Shown: positions 1-7,723 of the stretch, one piece after another | How the letters are laid out: each line of letters opens with the position of its first letter | Numbering within the stretch: position 1 is the first letter of the stretch | DNA from: JADYYB01 sp964402985 | GTDB lineage: Bacteria > Pseudomonadota > Alphaproteobacteria > Rhizobiales > Kaistiaceae | Assembly (NCBI GenBank): GCA_964402985.1 | Contig: CAYOET010000253.1 | Location: 1-36,622 of the forward strand | Length of the DNA: 36,622 nucleotides | Direction: 5' to 3' | The notes under the pieces: model-generated | The model's input: only the letters and a program-made list of their open reading frames with translations | Database searches by the model: none | Told to the model about the DNA's origin: nothing | Translations under genes and position numbers: made by a program

Positions 1-1
1 C

Positions 2-706
2 GTCGCCGCCGATGCGCTGATGGGTGCGGCCTACGGGTCGGCGGGGGAACGCTGCATGGCGATCTCGGTCGCGGTGCCGGTGGGCGAGACGACGGCCGAC
101 AAGCTGCGGCACGCGCTGGTCGAGCGGATCGAGCGGCTGCGGGTCGGGCCTTTCTTCGGCGAGGACGTCGACATGGGGCCCGTGGTGACGCGCGACGCTT
201 ACGAGCGCATCCGCGGGCTAATCGCGCGCGGGGTCGAGGAGGGCGCGGATCTCGCCGTCGACGGGAGATCGCTGTCGCTGCAGGGCTACGAGAACGGGTT
301 CTTCCTCGGGCCGACGCTGTTCGATCGCGTGACCCGCGAGATGGACATCTACAAGACGGAGATCTTCGGCCCGGTGCTGTCGATGGTGCGCGCGAAGACC
401 TACGAGGAGGCGCTGGCGCTGCCGAGTGACCACGAATACGGGAACGGCGTCTCGATCTTCACCCGCGACGGCGGCGTGGCGCGCGACTTCGTCTCGCGCG
501 TCCCGATCGGGATGGTGGGGGTCAACGTGCCGATCCCGGTGCCGCTCGCCTATTACGGCTTCGGCGGCTGGAAGGCCTCTTCCTTCGGCGACCTCAACCA
601 GCATGGCCGGGATTCTGTGCGGTTCTGGACGCGGACGAAGACGGTCGCGACGCGCTGGCCGTCAGCGCGGTCGGGGCCGGACTTCTCGATGCCGACCGCG
701 CGTTAG
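2..706 (+). CDS. mmsA: CoA-acylating methylmalonate-semialdehyde dehydrogenase, C-terminal part (5' end cut by window)
   Basis: This is the C-terminal half of an aldehyde dehydrogenase whose start lies before base 1. The frame is open from base 2, and the catalytic cysteine sits in GSAGERC (Cys codon at 53-55), in the context typical of the methylmalonate/malonate-semialdehyde dehydrogenase subfamily. The family oxidises methylmalonate semialdehyde with CoA and NAD+ to propionyl-CoA and CO2 in valine and inositol breakdown, in the cytoplasm. Further support is the EIFGPVL motif near the middle of the fragment, the GMVGVN(V/I)P(I/V)P segment and the FGGWKAS...G(D/L)LN..G end, all characteristic of MmsA rather than other aldehyde dehydrogenases. 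It ends in TAG at 704-706 and is followed by an intergenic palindrome. No neighbour in the window belongs to valine catabolism, so the operon context is upstream and not visible. Confidence 0.9.
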   Translation, partial: VAADALMGAAYGSAGERCMAISVAVPVGETTADKLRHALVERIERLRVGPFFGEDVDMGPVVTRDAYERIRGLIARGVEEGADLAVDGRSLSLQGYENGFFLGPTLFDRVTREMDIYKTEIFGPVLSMVRAKTYEEALALPSDHEYGNGVSIFTRDGGVARDFVSRVPIGMVGVNVPIPVPLAYYGFGGWKASSFGDLNQHGRDSVRFWTRTKTVATRWPSARSGPDFSMPTAR

Positions 707-732
707 ATCCGCTCCCTCACAAGCCCGACCGA

Positions 733-812
733 CTTCCCGGCGAAAGCCGGGATCCATCCATAGGTTGAGCCAAGCGGAGCCGTTGTCTGGGCCCCGGCCT
801 TCGCCGGGGAAG
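733..812. repeat. Intergenic imperfect inverted repeat (alphaproteobacterial palindrome)
   Basis: The arms at 733-750 and 794-812 are nearly reverse complements (CTTCCCGGCGAAAGCCGG against CTTCCCCGGCGAAGGCCGG when flipped), separated by about 43 bases. Each arm also contains its own small palindrome. The element sits between two converging genes and contains no plausible ORF. It resembles the dispersed palindromic repeats common between genes in alphaproteobacteria; in RNA it would fold into a long hairpin and could protect or end transcripts. Confidence 0.6.
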
Positions 813-860
813 CGGGTTGGGGATTGGGGCTACGGCGCGGTCGGAGCGAGACGAGCGCGG

Positions 861-1202
861 CTACCCGATCACCATCGGCGGGTGGTCTTCTTCCTGGGCG
901 TAGACGGAGTCCATGGCGTAGGTGACGACGAGTTCCTCGGTGCCAAACACGCGGTAGAGATACTCGACCGCGGGTGCGAGCGCGTCGAGGCGCTCCTTGT
1001 CGTGAACGAAGAGGCCGAAGAGGCACTTGGCCTCGATGCCGAACTCGCGCGCGATCTCCGCCCCGAACGGGCCGAGCCTTGCGGCCTCGTGGAGATGGAG
1101 CGGCCCCTTGAACCATTCCGGATGCTCGCGCCGCGCGTAGTCGAGCCGGCGGTTGGCCTCGGGGATGGAGTAGCTGGTGTGGCCGAAGAGATCGATCGCC
1201 AT
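861..1202 (-). CDS. Conserved hypothetical protein, 113 aa
   Basis: The frame runs from ATG at 1202 (MAIDLFGHTSYS...) to TAG at 861. The frame is open further upstream, but the translation there is Arg/Pro/Gly-rich low-complexity sequence typical of a shadow frame, whereas from MAIDLF onward it becomes a normal mixed soluble protein, so I chose this ATG. No strong Shine-Dalgarno sequence precedes it. The protein has no signal peptide, no membrane helix and a single Cys. I do not recognise a family; it is probably a small cytoplasmic alpha/beta protein. It converges on mmsA across the palindrome at 733-812 and lies downstream of the vWA gene's terminator, so it is likely transcribed on its own. 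Confidence 0.6.
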   Translation of the reverse strand: MAIDLFGHTSYSIPEANRRLDYARREHPEWFKGPLHLHEAARLGPFGAEIAREFGIEAKCLFGLFVHDKERLDALAPAVEYLYRVFGTEELVVTYAMDSVYAQEEDHPPMVIG

Positions 1203-1322
1203 GGTGCACTCGGGCAGGGAGAGGAGCCACCGAATAGCACGCCGGCAGGGACGGCAACCCGCGGGGACGCATTTCACGTATTCCCGGCGGGGATCGGGAG
1301 CAGCGCGCGCGGAGATCGAATG

Positions 1323-1350
1323 AAAAAGGCCCGGCGCTGGGCCGGGCCTT
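1323..1350 (-). terminator. Rho-independent terminator of the vWA gene
   Basis: A perfect 10-bp stem (1326-1335 with 1341-1350, core GGCCCGGC/GCCGGGCC) and a 5-base loop are followed on the minus strand by a run of five T (1323-1327 read in reverse). It lies about 40 bases after the stop of the minus-strand vWA gene, the right place to end its transcript. Confidence 0.85.
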
Positions 1351-1390
1351 CTAGGGAGGGGTCCAGACCCGAGGGTCCTGACCGGGGACG

Positions 1391-3160
1391 CTAGTTGTTG
1401 AGCGAGGGGGCTCCTTCGGCCGCGCGGATGAGCTGGACGAACTCGGCTCTGAGGCCGAAGGGGTCCTCGCCGCGGGCGCCCTGGGCGAGGTCGATCATGT
1501 CGTCCCAGTCGAAGCTCGCCTCCATGTAGGGGTCGCCGCGGAGGCGCTGGCCGACGGCCGCGACCGCGAGCGCCCACCGGGTCGCCTCGCCGCCATCGGC
1601 GAAATCGGCGACGCGGTCGGCGTCGGAGATCGGGCGCTCCATGCGGACGGAGGTGTCCGCGCCCGGCGCCTTGTAGCGGATGCGGAGATAGGCGATCTCG
1701 CCGCTGGTGTCGGGGCCGCCGAGCTTGGTCGCGCCGCCCGGCTGGCTGTAGCGGAGCGGGTCGACCGCCGTGGCGCCGCCGACCGGGGTGATCTCGTAGA
1801 GCGCGGTCACCGAGGCGCCCGCGCCGACTTCGCCGGCATCGACCGCATCGTTGTTGAAGTCCTCGCGGTTGAGGAGCCGGGTCTCGTAGCCGATGAGCCG
1901 GTACTCGGCGACTCGCGCCGGGTTGAACTCGACCTCGATCTTGACGTCGTCGGCAATCGGGAAAACCGAGGAGGCGAAGTCGTCGCGGAAGAGTTTTCGC
2001 GCTTCCTGCAACACGTCGACATAGGCGGCGGTGCCGTTGCCGGCCTGGGCGATGGTCTGCATGAGGAGGTCGTTGTAGTTGCCGCGGCCGTAGCCGTAGA
2101 CCGAGAGATAGACGCCCGTCGCGCGCTTCTCGGCGACGAAATCCTCGAGCATCTCGGGATTGGCGATGCCGACATTGAAGTCGCCGTCGGTCATCAGGAT
2201 CACGCGATTGACCGCGTCATCGTCGAAGTTCTGCTCGGCGAGATCGTAGGCCAGCGCAAGGCCTTCGCCGCCCGCGGTCGAGCCGCCGGCCTGGAGCGCG
2301 TTGACCGCGCAGCGCATCACCAGCTTATGCGTGCCGGGGGTGGGCGGGAGCACCGCGCCGGCCGCGCCGGCGTAGACGGCGAGCGAGACGTGGTCCTCGG
2401 GACGCAGCTGGTCGATGAGGAGGTTGAGCGATTTCTGCGCCAGCTCGAGGCGGTCGGGGCCCTGCATCGAACCGGAGACGTCGACGAGGAACACGAGGTT
2501 GAGCGGCGGCTCGGAGCCCTCGGGAATCTCATAGCCCTGGAGGCCGATATGGACGATCTGCCGGCCGGGCGCCCAGGGCGAGGGCGCGACGGTGACGGAG
2601 GCGAGGAACGGTTCGGCGGCGCTGTCGGGGGCGGGGTAGTCGTAGTCGAAGTAGTTGACCATCTCCTCGACGCGAACCGCGTCGCGCGGCGGCAGCGTGC
2701 CCTCGCTGAGGAAACGGCGGACATTGCTGTAGGAGGCGGTGTCGACGTCGATCGAGAAGGTCGAGACCGGGTTCTCGGCGACCTGGCGGATCGGGTTGGT
2801 CACCGCGTCAGGGTAGCGTTCGGTGATCACGTCGCCGGCCACGCGGCCGCCGGAGATGGTGCCCTGCGGGAGAAGCGGTGCGACCGCCAGGTTCTGCGAC
2901 TGGTTCGGGTAGGGGGATGGCGGCGGGGGCGGGTAGGGCGCCACCGTCGACGGCGCGCCGTAGAACCCTCCGGGGGCGGCGTAGCGGTCGAGCTCAGCCG
3001 TGCGCATGTCGAAGCCGAGGGCGCGACACGATTCCGGCGTGGCGACGCCATCGCCGGCCCGGTCGGGCGCGATCTTCTGCGCGTTCGCCGGGATACCGGC
3101 GGCAAAGATCACCGTAAGGATCGAGGCGACGCTTACGGCAGTTGGGCGTAGGCCCATCAT
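1391..3160 (-). CDS. Exported von Willebrand factor type A domain protein (YfbK-like)
   Basis: The 589-residue product starts with a hydrophobic signal sequence (about residues 1-28, cleavage near ANAQ), followed by a Pro-rich low-complexity stretch (about 70-90). Next comes the N-terminal module typical of YfbK-like proteins (about 125-215, with FSIDVDTASYSNVRR and VEEMVNYF). The vWA domain begins near 220, with an intact metal-ion-dependent adhesion site: D227-x-S229-x-S231 in DVSGSM, a Thr in the GGSTAGG loop, and Asp in TDGDFN. The remaining ~190 residues fit the C-terminal domain usual in this family. The start is one of two adjacent ATG codons at 3160/3157, preceded by GGAGGG about 9 bases upstream; an upstream ATG at 3193 lacks this and would spoil the signal peptide. 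The family is envelope-located and its exact function is unknown. The gene is divergent from a cytochrome c gene and has its own terminator. Confidence 0.9.
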   Translation of the reverse strand: MMGLRPTAVSVASILTVIFAAGIPANAQKIAPDRAGDGVATPESCRALGFDMRTAELDRYAAPGGFYGAPSTVAPYPPPPPSPYPNQSQNLAVAPLLPQGTISGGRVAGDVITERYPDAVTNPIRQVAENPVSTFSIDVDTASYSNVRRFLSEGTLPPRDAVRVEEMVNYFDYDYPAPDSAAEPFLASVTVAPSPWAPGRQIVHIGLQGYEIPEGSEPPLNLVFLVDVSGSMQGPDRLELAQKSLNLLIDQLRPEDHVSLAVYAGAAGAVLPPTPGTHKLVMRCAVNALQAGGSTAGGEGLALAYDLAEQNFDDDAVNRVILMTDGDFNVGIANPEMLEDFVAEKRATGVYLSVYGYGRGNYNDLLMQTIAQAGNGTAAYVDVLQEARKLFRDDFASSVFPIADDVKIEVEFNPARVAEYRLIGYETRLLNREDFNNDAVDAGEVGAGASVTALYEITPVGGATAVDPLRYSQPGGATKLGGPDTSGEIAYLRIRYKAPGADTSVRMERPISDADRVADFADGGEATRWALAVAAVGQRLRGDPYMEASFDWDDMIDLAQGARGEDPFGLRAEFVQLIRAAEGAPSLNN

Positions 3161-3332
3161 GGATTTGTCCCTCCGAGGAACGTTGGCCCCCACGGGCCGG
3201 CATAGAGCGCGTCATCTTCGGCGGAAGCTTGACCCTAAGCGGAGCAATTCCGGCCGGATTGAGCACCGAACTGTGGCAACCACACCGCCGCGGCGGCGTT
3301 GGCGATGGGGCTCAGTATACGGAGGACGAAGG

Positions 3333-3734
3333 ATGAATCTTCGCACGGGCGCCATCGCCACCGGCCTTCTCGCCACCGCCTTGACCCTCGGAACGGCCGG
3401 ATTGCCGGCGTGGTCGCAGGGCAACGCGGGGGCCGATCTGTTCAACGCCAACTGCGCGGGTTGCCACGGCAACGCAGGCGAAGGCGGCGTTGGGCCCACT
3501 CTCGCCAACAACCAGAGCCTCGACGACGCGAATCACGTCGCGCTCCAGATCATCGGCGGCGGTGGTGACATGCCACCCTTCGGCGACCAGCTCACCGATC
3601 AGCAGATAGCGGACATCGCGACGTACATCCGCGCCAATTGGGGCAACGCTTTCGGGCCGGTGACGGTCGAGGAAGTGGCGGCCCAGCGCGCCGCACTCGC
3701 CGCGGCCCCTGCCGCGCCTCCACCCCCTCCGTAG
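3333..3734 (+). CDS. Small exported class I cytochrome c
   Basis: The 133-residue protein has a Sec signal peptide (about 1-30, ending near AWSQG) and one haem-binding CXXCH motif (CAGCH) soon after it. A GGGDMPPFG segment supplies the likely axial Met, followed by LTDQQIADIATYIR, the usual C-terminal helix of mono-haem cytochromes c. The product should be a periplasmic soluble electron carrier. After the haem domain there is an Ala/Pro tail ending in PPPPP. The ATG at 3333 follows GGAGG at 3321-3325. Its redox partner cannot be told from context: the divergent neighbour is a vWA protein and the downstream neighbour an RNA helicase on the other strand. Confidence 0.88.
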   Translation: MNLRTGAIATGLLATALTLGTAGLPAWSQGNAGADLFNANCAGCHGNAGEGGVGPTLANNQSLDDANHVALQIIGGGGDMPPFGDQLTDQQIADIATYIRANWGNAFGPVTVEEVAAQRAALAAAPAAPPPPP

Positions 3735-3753
3735 CCGGGCAAAGCCTGAAGAC

Positions 3754-3783
3754 AAAAAAGAAAGCCGCCTCGAGGGCGGCTTT
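3754..3783 (-). terminator. Rho-independent terminator between converging genes
   Basis: The stem is 3761-3769 (AAAGCCGCC) with 3775-3783 (GGCGGCTTT) around a 5-base loop. On the minus strand it is followed by six T (3754-3759), so it is strongest for the helicase gene ending at 3805. On the plus strand a weaker T-rich tail follows, so it may also stop the cytochrome c transcript. Confidence 0.8.
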
Positions 3784-3804
3784 CGTGTTTCTGATGCGGT
3801 GGCT

Positions 3805-5652
3805 CTAGGCTTGGGCGGCGTTGCCGCCGAGGCGCTGGCCGTTGTTGCGCTTCCGGAAGCGGGCCGGCTTGGCGCCGCCCTCGTTACGCGCCGCGTCGCC
3901 GGTTGCCGGCGTGCGGGCCTGGTGGGTGGGGCGATTGCCGCCCTTCTGGTGGAAAGGACGGCCCTCACCGCCCGGACGCTGTCCGTTGGGGCGGAAAGGA
4001 CGGCCTTCGCCGGCGGGACGAGCCTCGCCAGCCGGGCGCTGCCCGGTGGGGCGCTGATGGCGCTGGCCTTCGCGACGGTCACCAGAGCCGGCGCCGTCCT
4101 GCTGGACGGCGGCGGCGAGCGCCGACGGCTGCGAACGCTGACCGTCGGGACGCGGCCCGCGGCCTTCGCTTCCGCGATTGCCGTCACGCATGCCGCCATT
4201 GCCGTGCGGGCGCTGGCCACGATGCGGACGCTGATCGCCATCGCGACGCTCGTTCTTCTCGGCGGCGAAAGCCCGAGCACGCTCCGGACGATCCGCCGAC
4301 GGCGCGCGAGGCGTCGTGTCGGCGATCGCGAACGGGCGGTCTCCGGCGTGCTTCTCGAAGCGCTGCGTGCGCCCGCCGGCCGGCTGGTCGCCGCGCGGCT
4401 TGCCGTTGCGGCTGTCGCCACGCGGGCGGTCATTGTGCGGCCGACGCGCGGGGCGCTCAGGCGTCCACTCGGCAACCAGTTCGGGAGTGATCGGCCCGAG
4501 CGGGAGCGCTTCGCCGCCGACCGGAGCCTGCGGAAGCGGTGCGACCGGGATGGACTGGCGGATGAGCTTCTCGATGGCGCGGAGGAGCGGACGCTCGTCG
4601 CGCGCCACGAGGGCGATCGCCTGGCCGCCGGCACCGGCGCGCGCGGTGCGGCCGATGCGGTGGACGTAGCTCTCCGGCACGTGCGGGAGGTCGTACTGGA
4701 TGACGTGGGTGATGTTCTCGACGTCAATGCCACGGGCGGCGATGTCGGTCGCCACCAGGACGCGGATCTTGCCGGCGCGGAAGGCGTTCATCGTGCGGTC
4801 GCGCTGCGGCTGGCTCTTGTTGCCGTGGATCGCCTCGGCGGCGACGCGGGCCTGGTTGAGCGCGCGCACCACCTTGTCCGCGCCATGCTTGGTGCGGGTG
4901 AAGACGAGCGTGCGCTCGACCGCCGGGTCGCGGAGAATGGTGACGAGCGTCGCCGCCTTCGCGCCGGCGTCGACATGCATCACCTGCTGGCTGACGCGGT
5001 CGGCGGTCTTGGCGACCGGGGTCACCGCGACGCGCACCGGGTCGGTGAGGAGCTGCTCGGCCAGCTTCTGGATTTCCGGCGGCATGGTCGCCGAGAAGAA
5101 GAGGTTCTGGCGAACCTTGGGGAGTTTTGCCGCGATCTGGCGGATGGCGTGGATGAAGCCGAGGTCGAGCATCTGGTCGACTTCGTCCAGAACCAGGACT
5201 TCGACTTCGCTGAGCGTCAGGGCGCGCTGCTCGACGAGGTCGAGGAGGCGGCCCGGCGTGGCGATGACCACGTCGTTGCCCTGCGACATCGAGCGGATCT
5301 GCTTGCCGATCGGCATGCCGCCGATGACCAGCGTGCTGCGGAACGAGAGGTGGCGGCCGTAAGCCTGGAAGCGGTCGAGCGTCTGCGTCGACAGCTCGCG
5401 GGTCGGGCTCAGCACGAGCACGCGGCAGCTGCGCGGGTTGGCGCCGCGCTTGGTGTTGGAGAGGCGGTGCAGGATGGGCAGCGCGAAGGCTGCGGTCTTG
5501 CCGGTGCCGGTCTGGGCGATGCCGAGGAGATCCTTGCCGGCCAGCACGTGCGGGATGGCCTGGGCCTGGATCGGGGTCGGGATGGTGTGGCGCTCGTCTT
5601 CGAGCGCACGAAGAATCGGCGCGTTGAGGCCGAGGTCGTTAAAAGAGGTCAA
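3805..5652 (-). CDS. DEAD-box RNA helicase (RhlE-like) with DEVD motif II and a disordered RG-rich tail
   Basis: ATP-dependent RNA helicase of superfamily 2. Counting from the TTG at 5652, the Q motif is around residues 22-29, motif I AQTGTGKT at 46-53, motif Ia PTREL, then GG and TPGR. Motif II is DEVD at 156-159 (DEVDQMLDLGF) instead of DEAD. SAT follows at 187-189, a TDIAARGID segment, and motif VI HRIGRTARAG at 331-340. The last ~220 residues are low-complexity, rich in Arg, Gly, Gln and Pro with repeated GQRP and GEGRPF units, the kind of basic tail that binds RNA. A GTG at 5694 is an in-frame alternative start giving 14 more residues, but family resemblance begins at LTSFNDLGL, and neither site has a strong Shine-Dalgarno. 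Such proteins act in ribosome assembly, RNA decay and cold response; which one applies is not shown here. Confidence 0.9.
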   Translation of the reverse strand: MTSFNDLGLNAPILRALEDERHTIPTPIQAQAIPHVLAGKDLLGIAQTGTGKTAAFALPILHRLSNTKRGANPRSCRVLVLSPTRELSTQTLDRFQAYGRHLSFRSTLVIGGMPIGKQIRSMSQGNDVVIATPGRLLDLVEQRALTLSEVEVLVLDEVDQMLDLGFIHAIRQIAAKLPKVRQNLFFSATMPPEIQKLAEQLLTDPVRVAVTPVAKTADRVSQQVMHVDAGAKAATLVTILRDPAVERTLVFTRTKHGADKVVRALNQARVAAEAIHGNKSQPQRDRTMNAFRAGKIRVLVATDIAARGIDVENITHVIQYDLPHVPESYVHRIGRTARAGAGGQAIALVARDERPLLRAIEKLIRQSIPVAPLPQAPVGGEALPLGPITPELVAEWTPERPARRPHNDRPRGDSRNGKPRGDQPAGGRTQRFEKHAGDRPFAIADTTPRAPSADRPERARAFAAEKNERRDGDQRPHRGQRPHGNGGMRDGNRGSEGRGPRPDGQRSQPSALAAAVQQDGAGSGDRREGQRHQRPTGQRPAGEARPAGEGRPFRPNGQRPGGEGRPFHQKGGNRPTHQARTPATGDAARNEGGAKPARFRKRNNGQRLGGNAAQA

Positions 5653-5705
5653 AGAAATGCTTTCGTTAGGCGCCGCGCGGCCCACGCAGGGCACAATGCG
5701 GACGT

Positions 5706-5723
5706 CCGGGTCATGAGACCCGG
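5706..5723. other. Small hairpin upstream of the helicase gene
   Basis: A 7-bp perfect inverted repeat (CCGGGTC and GACCCGG) encloses a 4-base loop, in the likely 5' leader of the helicase transcript. Helicase genes of this type are often controlled through structured leaders, but nothing beyond the hairpin supports that here. The rest of 5724-5929 shows no clear signal. Confidence 0.3.
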
Positions 5724-5929
5724 CGTGATAGGGCGCTCAAATTTTGGGGTGATGGCCAGGGACGGCGATGCGGTCCCATTTCACGCGGCCGAGTTGCATA
5801 TGCGCTTCTTCATTCGAAAACACAAGGGCTTAGGCGCGGTTTCCGGCGATCGGGCGGCTTTGCCGCAAAATGAGTAAGGAACATCAGCTGCTCTCCGACG
5901 TATCCGAATGAGAAGATGGAGAGAAGGCC

Positions 5930-6139
5930 ATGAACGGTGAATCGGTTGCCGAGTACCAGCGGCGCGCGGCGGAGTCACGAGAGCAGGCGGATCGCGCGAA
6001 CAATCCCGACGACCGGCTGCGCTGGCTGAGGATCGCCTCCGCGTGGGAGACCCTCGCCAGCTACGGCCAGACAGCTGCGCAGAACGACAACGCGATCCTC
6101 TATCGCCCCTCGCCGCGGGGCCATTTCAACACCAACTAG
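5930..6139 (+). CDS. Small hypothetical protein, 69 aa
   Basis: A short cytoplasmic protein (MNGESVAEYQRRAAES...), highly charged in its first 45 residues and predicted mostly alpha-helical. The AEYxRRAAESxxxA...xDxxxRWLRIAxAWxTLA pattern is like the many small proteins of unknown function found in rhizobial genomes. GAGAAGG sits just upstream of the ATG, a good ribosome binding site. The stop is only 6 bases before the stop of the converging dioxygenase gene, with no terminator between them, so the two transcripts should overlap at their 3' ends. Confidence 0.7.
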   Translation: MNGESVAEYQRRAAESREQADRANNPDDRLRWLRIASAWETLASYGQTAAQNDNAILYRPSPRGHFNTN

Positions 6140-6145
6140 CGCCGA

Positions 6146-6751
6146 TCAGCCGAGGTCGAGCACCGTCGTGAACCAGCCGGTCAGCGCCGGCTCGGTCGCG
6201 ACGTCGAGGACGAGTTCGTCGCTGAAGATGCGATCGCGAAGGTTGCGCGGCTCGTTCGGGAAATAGAACTGTGTGGTCAGAACCGGCTGGTTCGGCGCCT
6301 GGAACTTGAAGTGGAAATGCCGCGTCCGGCCCGGGTAGAGACCGGGCACGATGGTCTCGAAGCGGTACAGGCCGCCCGCATCGGTGAAGGCGTGGGCGCG
6401 GCCGAGATGGCCGATGAGATCGTAGACCCCGAAATTGTCGCACTGCCACAGCTCGACCAGGGCGCCCGGCACCGGCCGGCACGACCGGGTGACGACGATG
6501 CCGGCGAGGGCGATGTTGGTGCCGGCGAAGGCGGTCTCGCGCAGGTTCGCGCGCTGCGGCGAGTTGGTCTTGAAGAAAGGCCCCTCGGTCTGCGCCTCGG
6601 TGAGGTCGTCATCGTCGCCGCAAGCGGGCGTCGGCGGGAGCGTGAGGCCCTGGGCGCGCGCTGCATGGATCACGCCGCCGAGCGACAGACCGGCCGCGCC
6701 GGCGGTGACGAGGCCCTTCAGGAAGCGCCTCCGCCCAAGATCGGCTGCCAT
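6146..6751 (-). CDS. Tat-exported intradiol ring-cleavage dioxygenase homologue
   Basis: The 201-residue protein starts with a twin-arginine signal (GRRRFLKG, residues 6-13, then a hydrophobic stretch to about 33, ARAQ). The mature part has the intradiol dioxygenase core: TEGPFF at 55-60, VELWQCDNFGVYD, and PGLYPGRTRHFHF. The four expected Fe(III) ligands are present: Y110, Y139, H145 and H147. The family opens catechol-type rings between the hydroxyls; most members are cytoplasmic, but Tat-exported ones exist and their substrates are poorly known. The protein is short, close to the catalytic core alone. The ATG at 6751 follows a GAAAGGG purine stretch; an upstream ATG at 6796 would bury the Tat signal. 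No other aromatic-degradation gene is nearby, so an external or periplasmic substrate is an inference. Confidence 0.88.
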   Translation of the reverse strand: MAADLGRRRFLKGLVTAGAAGLSLGGVIHAARAQGLTLPPTPACGDDDDLTEAQTEGPFFKTNSPQRANLRETAFAGTNIALAGIVVTRSCRPVPGALVELWQCDNFGVYDLIGHLGRAHAFTDAGGLYRFETIVPGLYPGRTRHFHFKFQAPNQPVLTTQFYFPNEPRNLRDRIFSDELVLDVATEPALTGWFTTVLDLG

Positions 6752-6857
6752 GATCTGCCCTTTCCGGTTTCGCCCCGGGCCGAACGATGCGGGCATCCAC
6801 CTTACGGCCGGATGGCCGGAAGGTTACCGTTGGGTCATCGGTTTGCCGGGCGAGGGG

Positions 6858-7556
6858 CTACTTGCCCCCGCCGGCCGTCACCTCGGCGAGGCTGACCAGG
6901 AACGAGCCCTGCCACGAACCGTAGGCGAGAGACTCGACTCCGTTGGCGGTGCTCGCGGGATAGGCCTTCATCCCCGGCGCGCGCATGACCTGGACGATTC
7001 CGCCGCCCGGTCCGATCGCCCCGGAATGGAGCGCGGCTTTGCAGATCGCGGAGTCGTCCGTGTAGACGTTGGTGCCCCAGATCGAGCCGACGGTGGTGGC
7101 CTCGGCCGAGCAGGCGCAGGTGAGGCTGTCGCCCTGGCCGCTCATCCCGATCGGGCACGCGTCCACGCCTGCGACGGAACCGGCGCAGGTGCCGTCACCG
7201 GCGCCCGGGAAGAAGTAGCTCGACCCCCAGCTCGCGTAGGACTGCGTGGTCACGCCGTTCTGGGTGCTCGCCGGATAGCTCTCGCAACCCGGGGAGCGGT
7301 TGAGGGTGACGGTGCCCGTGTAATGGCCGCCCTGGGCGGAGAGGAGGCCGGCGTAAACGGCCGCGGTGCAGATGCTGGAGTCGTTGGTGAAGGGACCGCT
7401 GCCCCACACGGTGTTGAGCGGGTCGGTCACGTCGCAGCGGCAGGTGAGGGTCTCCGCGTCGCCGGTGTTGTTGTTCGGACAGAGCGGGGCGCCCTTCTGG
7501 GCGTTGGCCGCGCCGATCGCGGTGAGCATGAAGAGAACAAAGAGCACGACACGCAT
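6858..7556 (-). CDS. Secreted protein with two LCCL domains
   Basis: The 232-residue product has a signal peptide (1-20, cleavage after ANAQ) and two tandem LCCL domains, about residues 38-117 and 147-225. Each shows the family pattern: CxC near the start, WG(T/S)xxYTxDSxIC, AAxxxG, GG, then YPASxxNGVxSxxYxSW. The second domain is the better match (SIWGTNVYTDDSAICKAA). The Cys pairs around CRCD and CACS and in DSSIC/DSAIC would form disulphides outside the cytoplasm. LCCL domains are best known from eukaryotic extracellular proteins and occur in some bacterial secreted proteins; their ligand is generally unknown. The ATG at 7556 follows GGGAGG. It lies downstream of the divergent acyl-CoA/ACP synthetase and 106 bases before the dioxygenase start on the same strand, so the two could be co-transcribed. 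Confidence 0.85.
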   Translation of the reverse strand: MRVVLFVLFMLTAIGAANAQKGAPLCPNNNTGDAETLTCRCDVTDPLNTVWGSGPFTNDSSICTAAVYAGLLSAQGGHYTGTVTLNRSPGCESYPASTQNGVTTQSYASWGSSYFFPGAGDGTCAGSVAGVDACPIGMSGQGDSLTCACSAEATTVGSIWGTNVYTDDSAICKAALHSGAIGPGGGIVQVMRAPGMKAYPASTANGVESLAYGSWQGSFLVSLAEVTAGGGK

Positions 7557-7723
7557 GGGCAAACCTCCCTCAGTTCGTTTCCCCATGATCTACCACGCCG
7601 GAATGACGGCGCGAACACGGCGAAAAGTTAGGGGGCTGGCTTTGGGCGGGGCAGAGGTTAACGTCCCGCTCGGGCGAGGGTTCAGGGATTGACTCATCGC
7701 CGACACGCCAGGTCACCGGGGGG

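Noticed and set aside
3840..4470. Short-period repeats in the helicase tail that look array-like
   Set aside because: They encode in-frame GQRP/GEGRPF protein repeats; spacing is irregular and there is no CRISPR structure.
3799..5877. Open frame of 692 codons on the plus strand
   Set aside because: It is antisense to the whole helicase gene, is rich in Arg, Ala, Gly and Val without any family motif, and results from high GC. The minus-strand frame has all helicase motifs.
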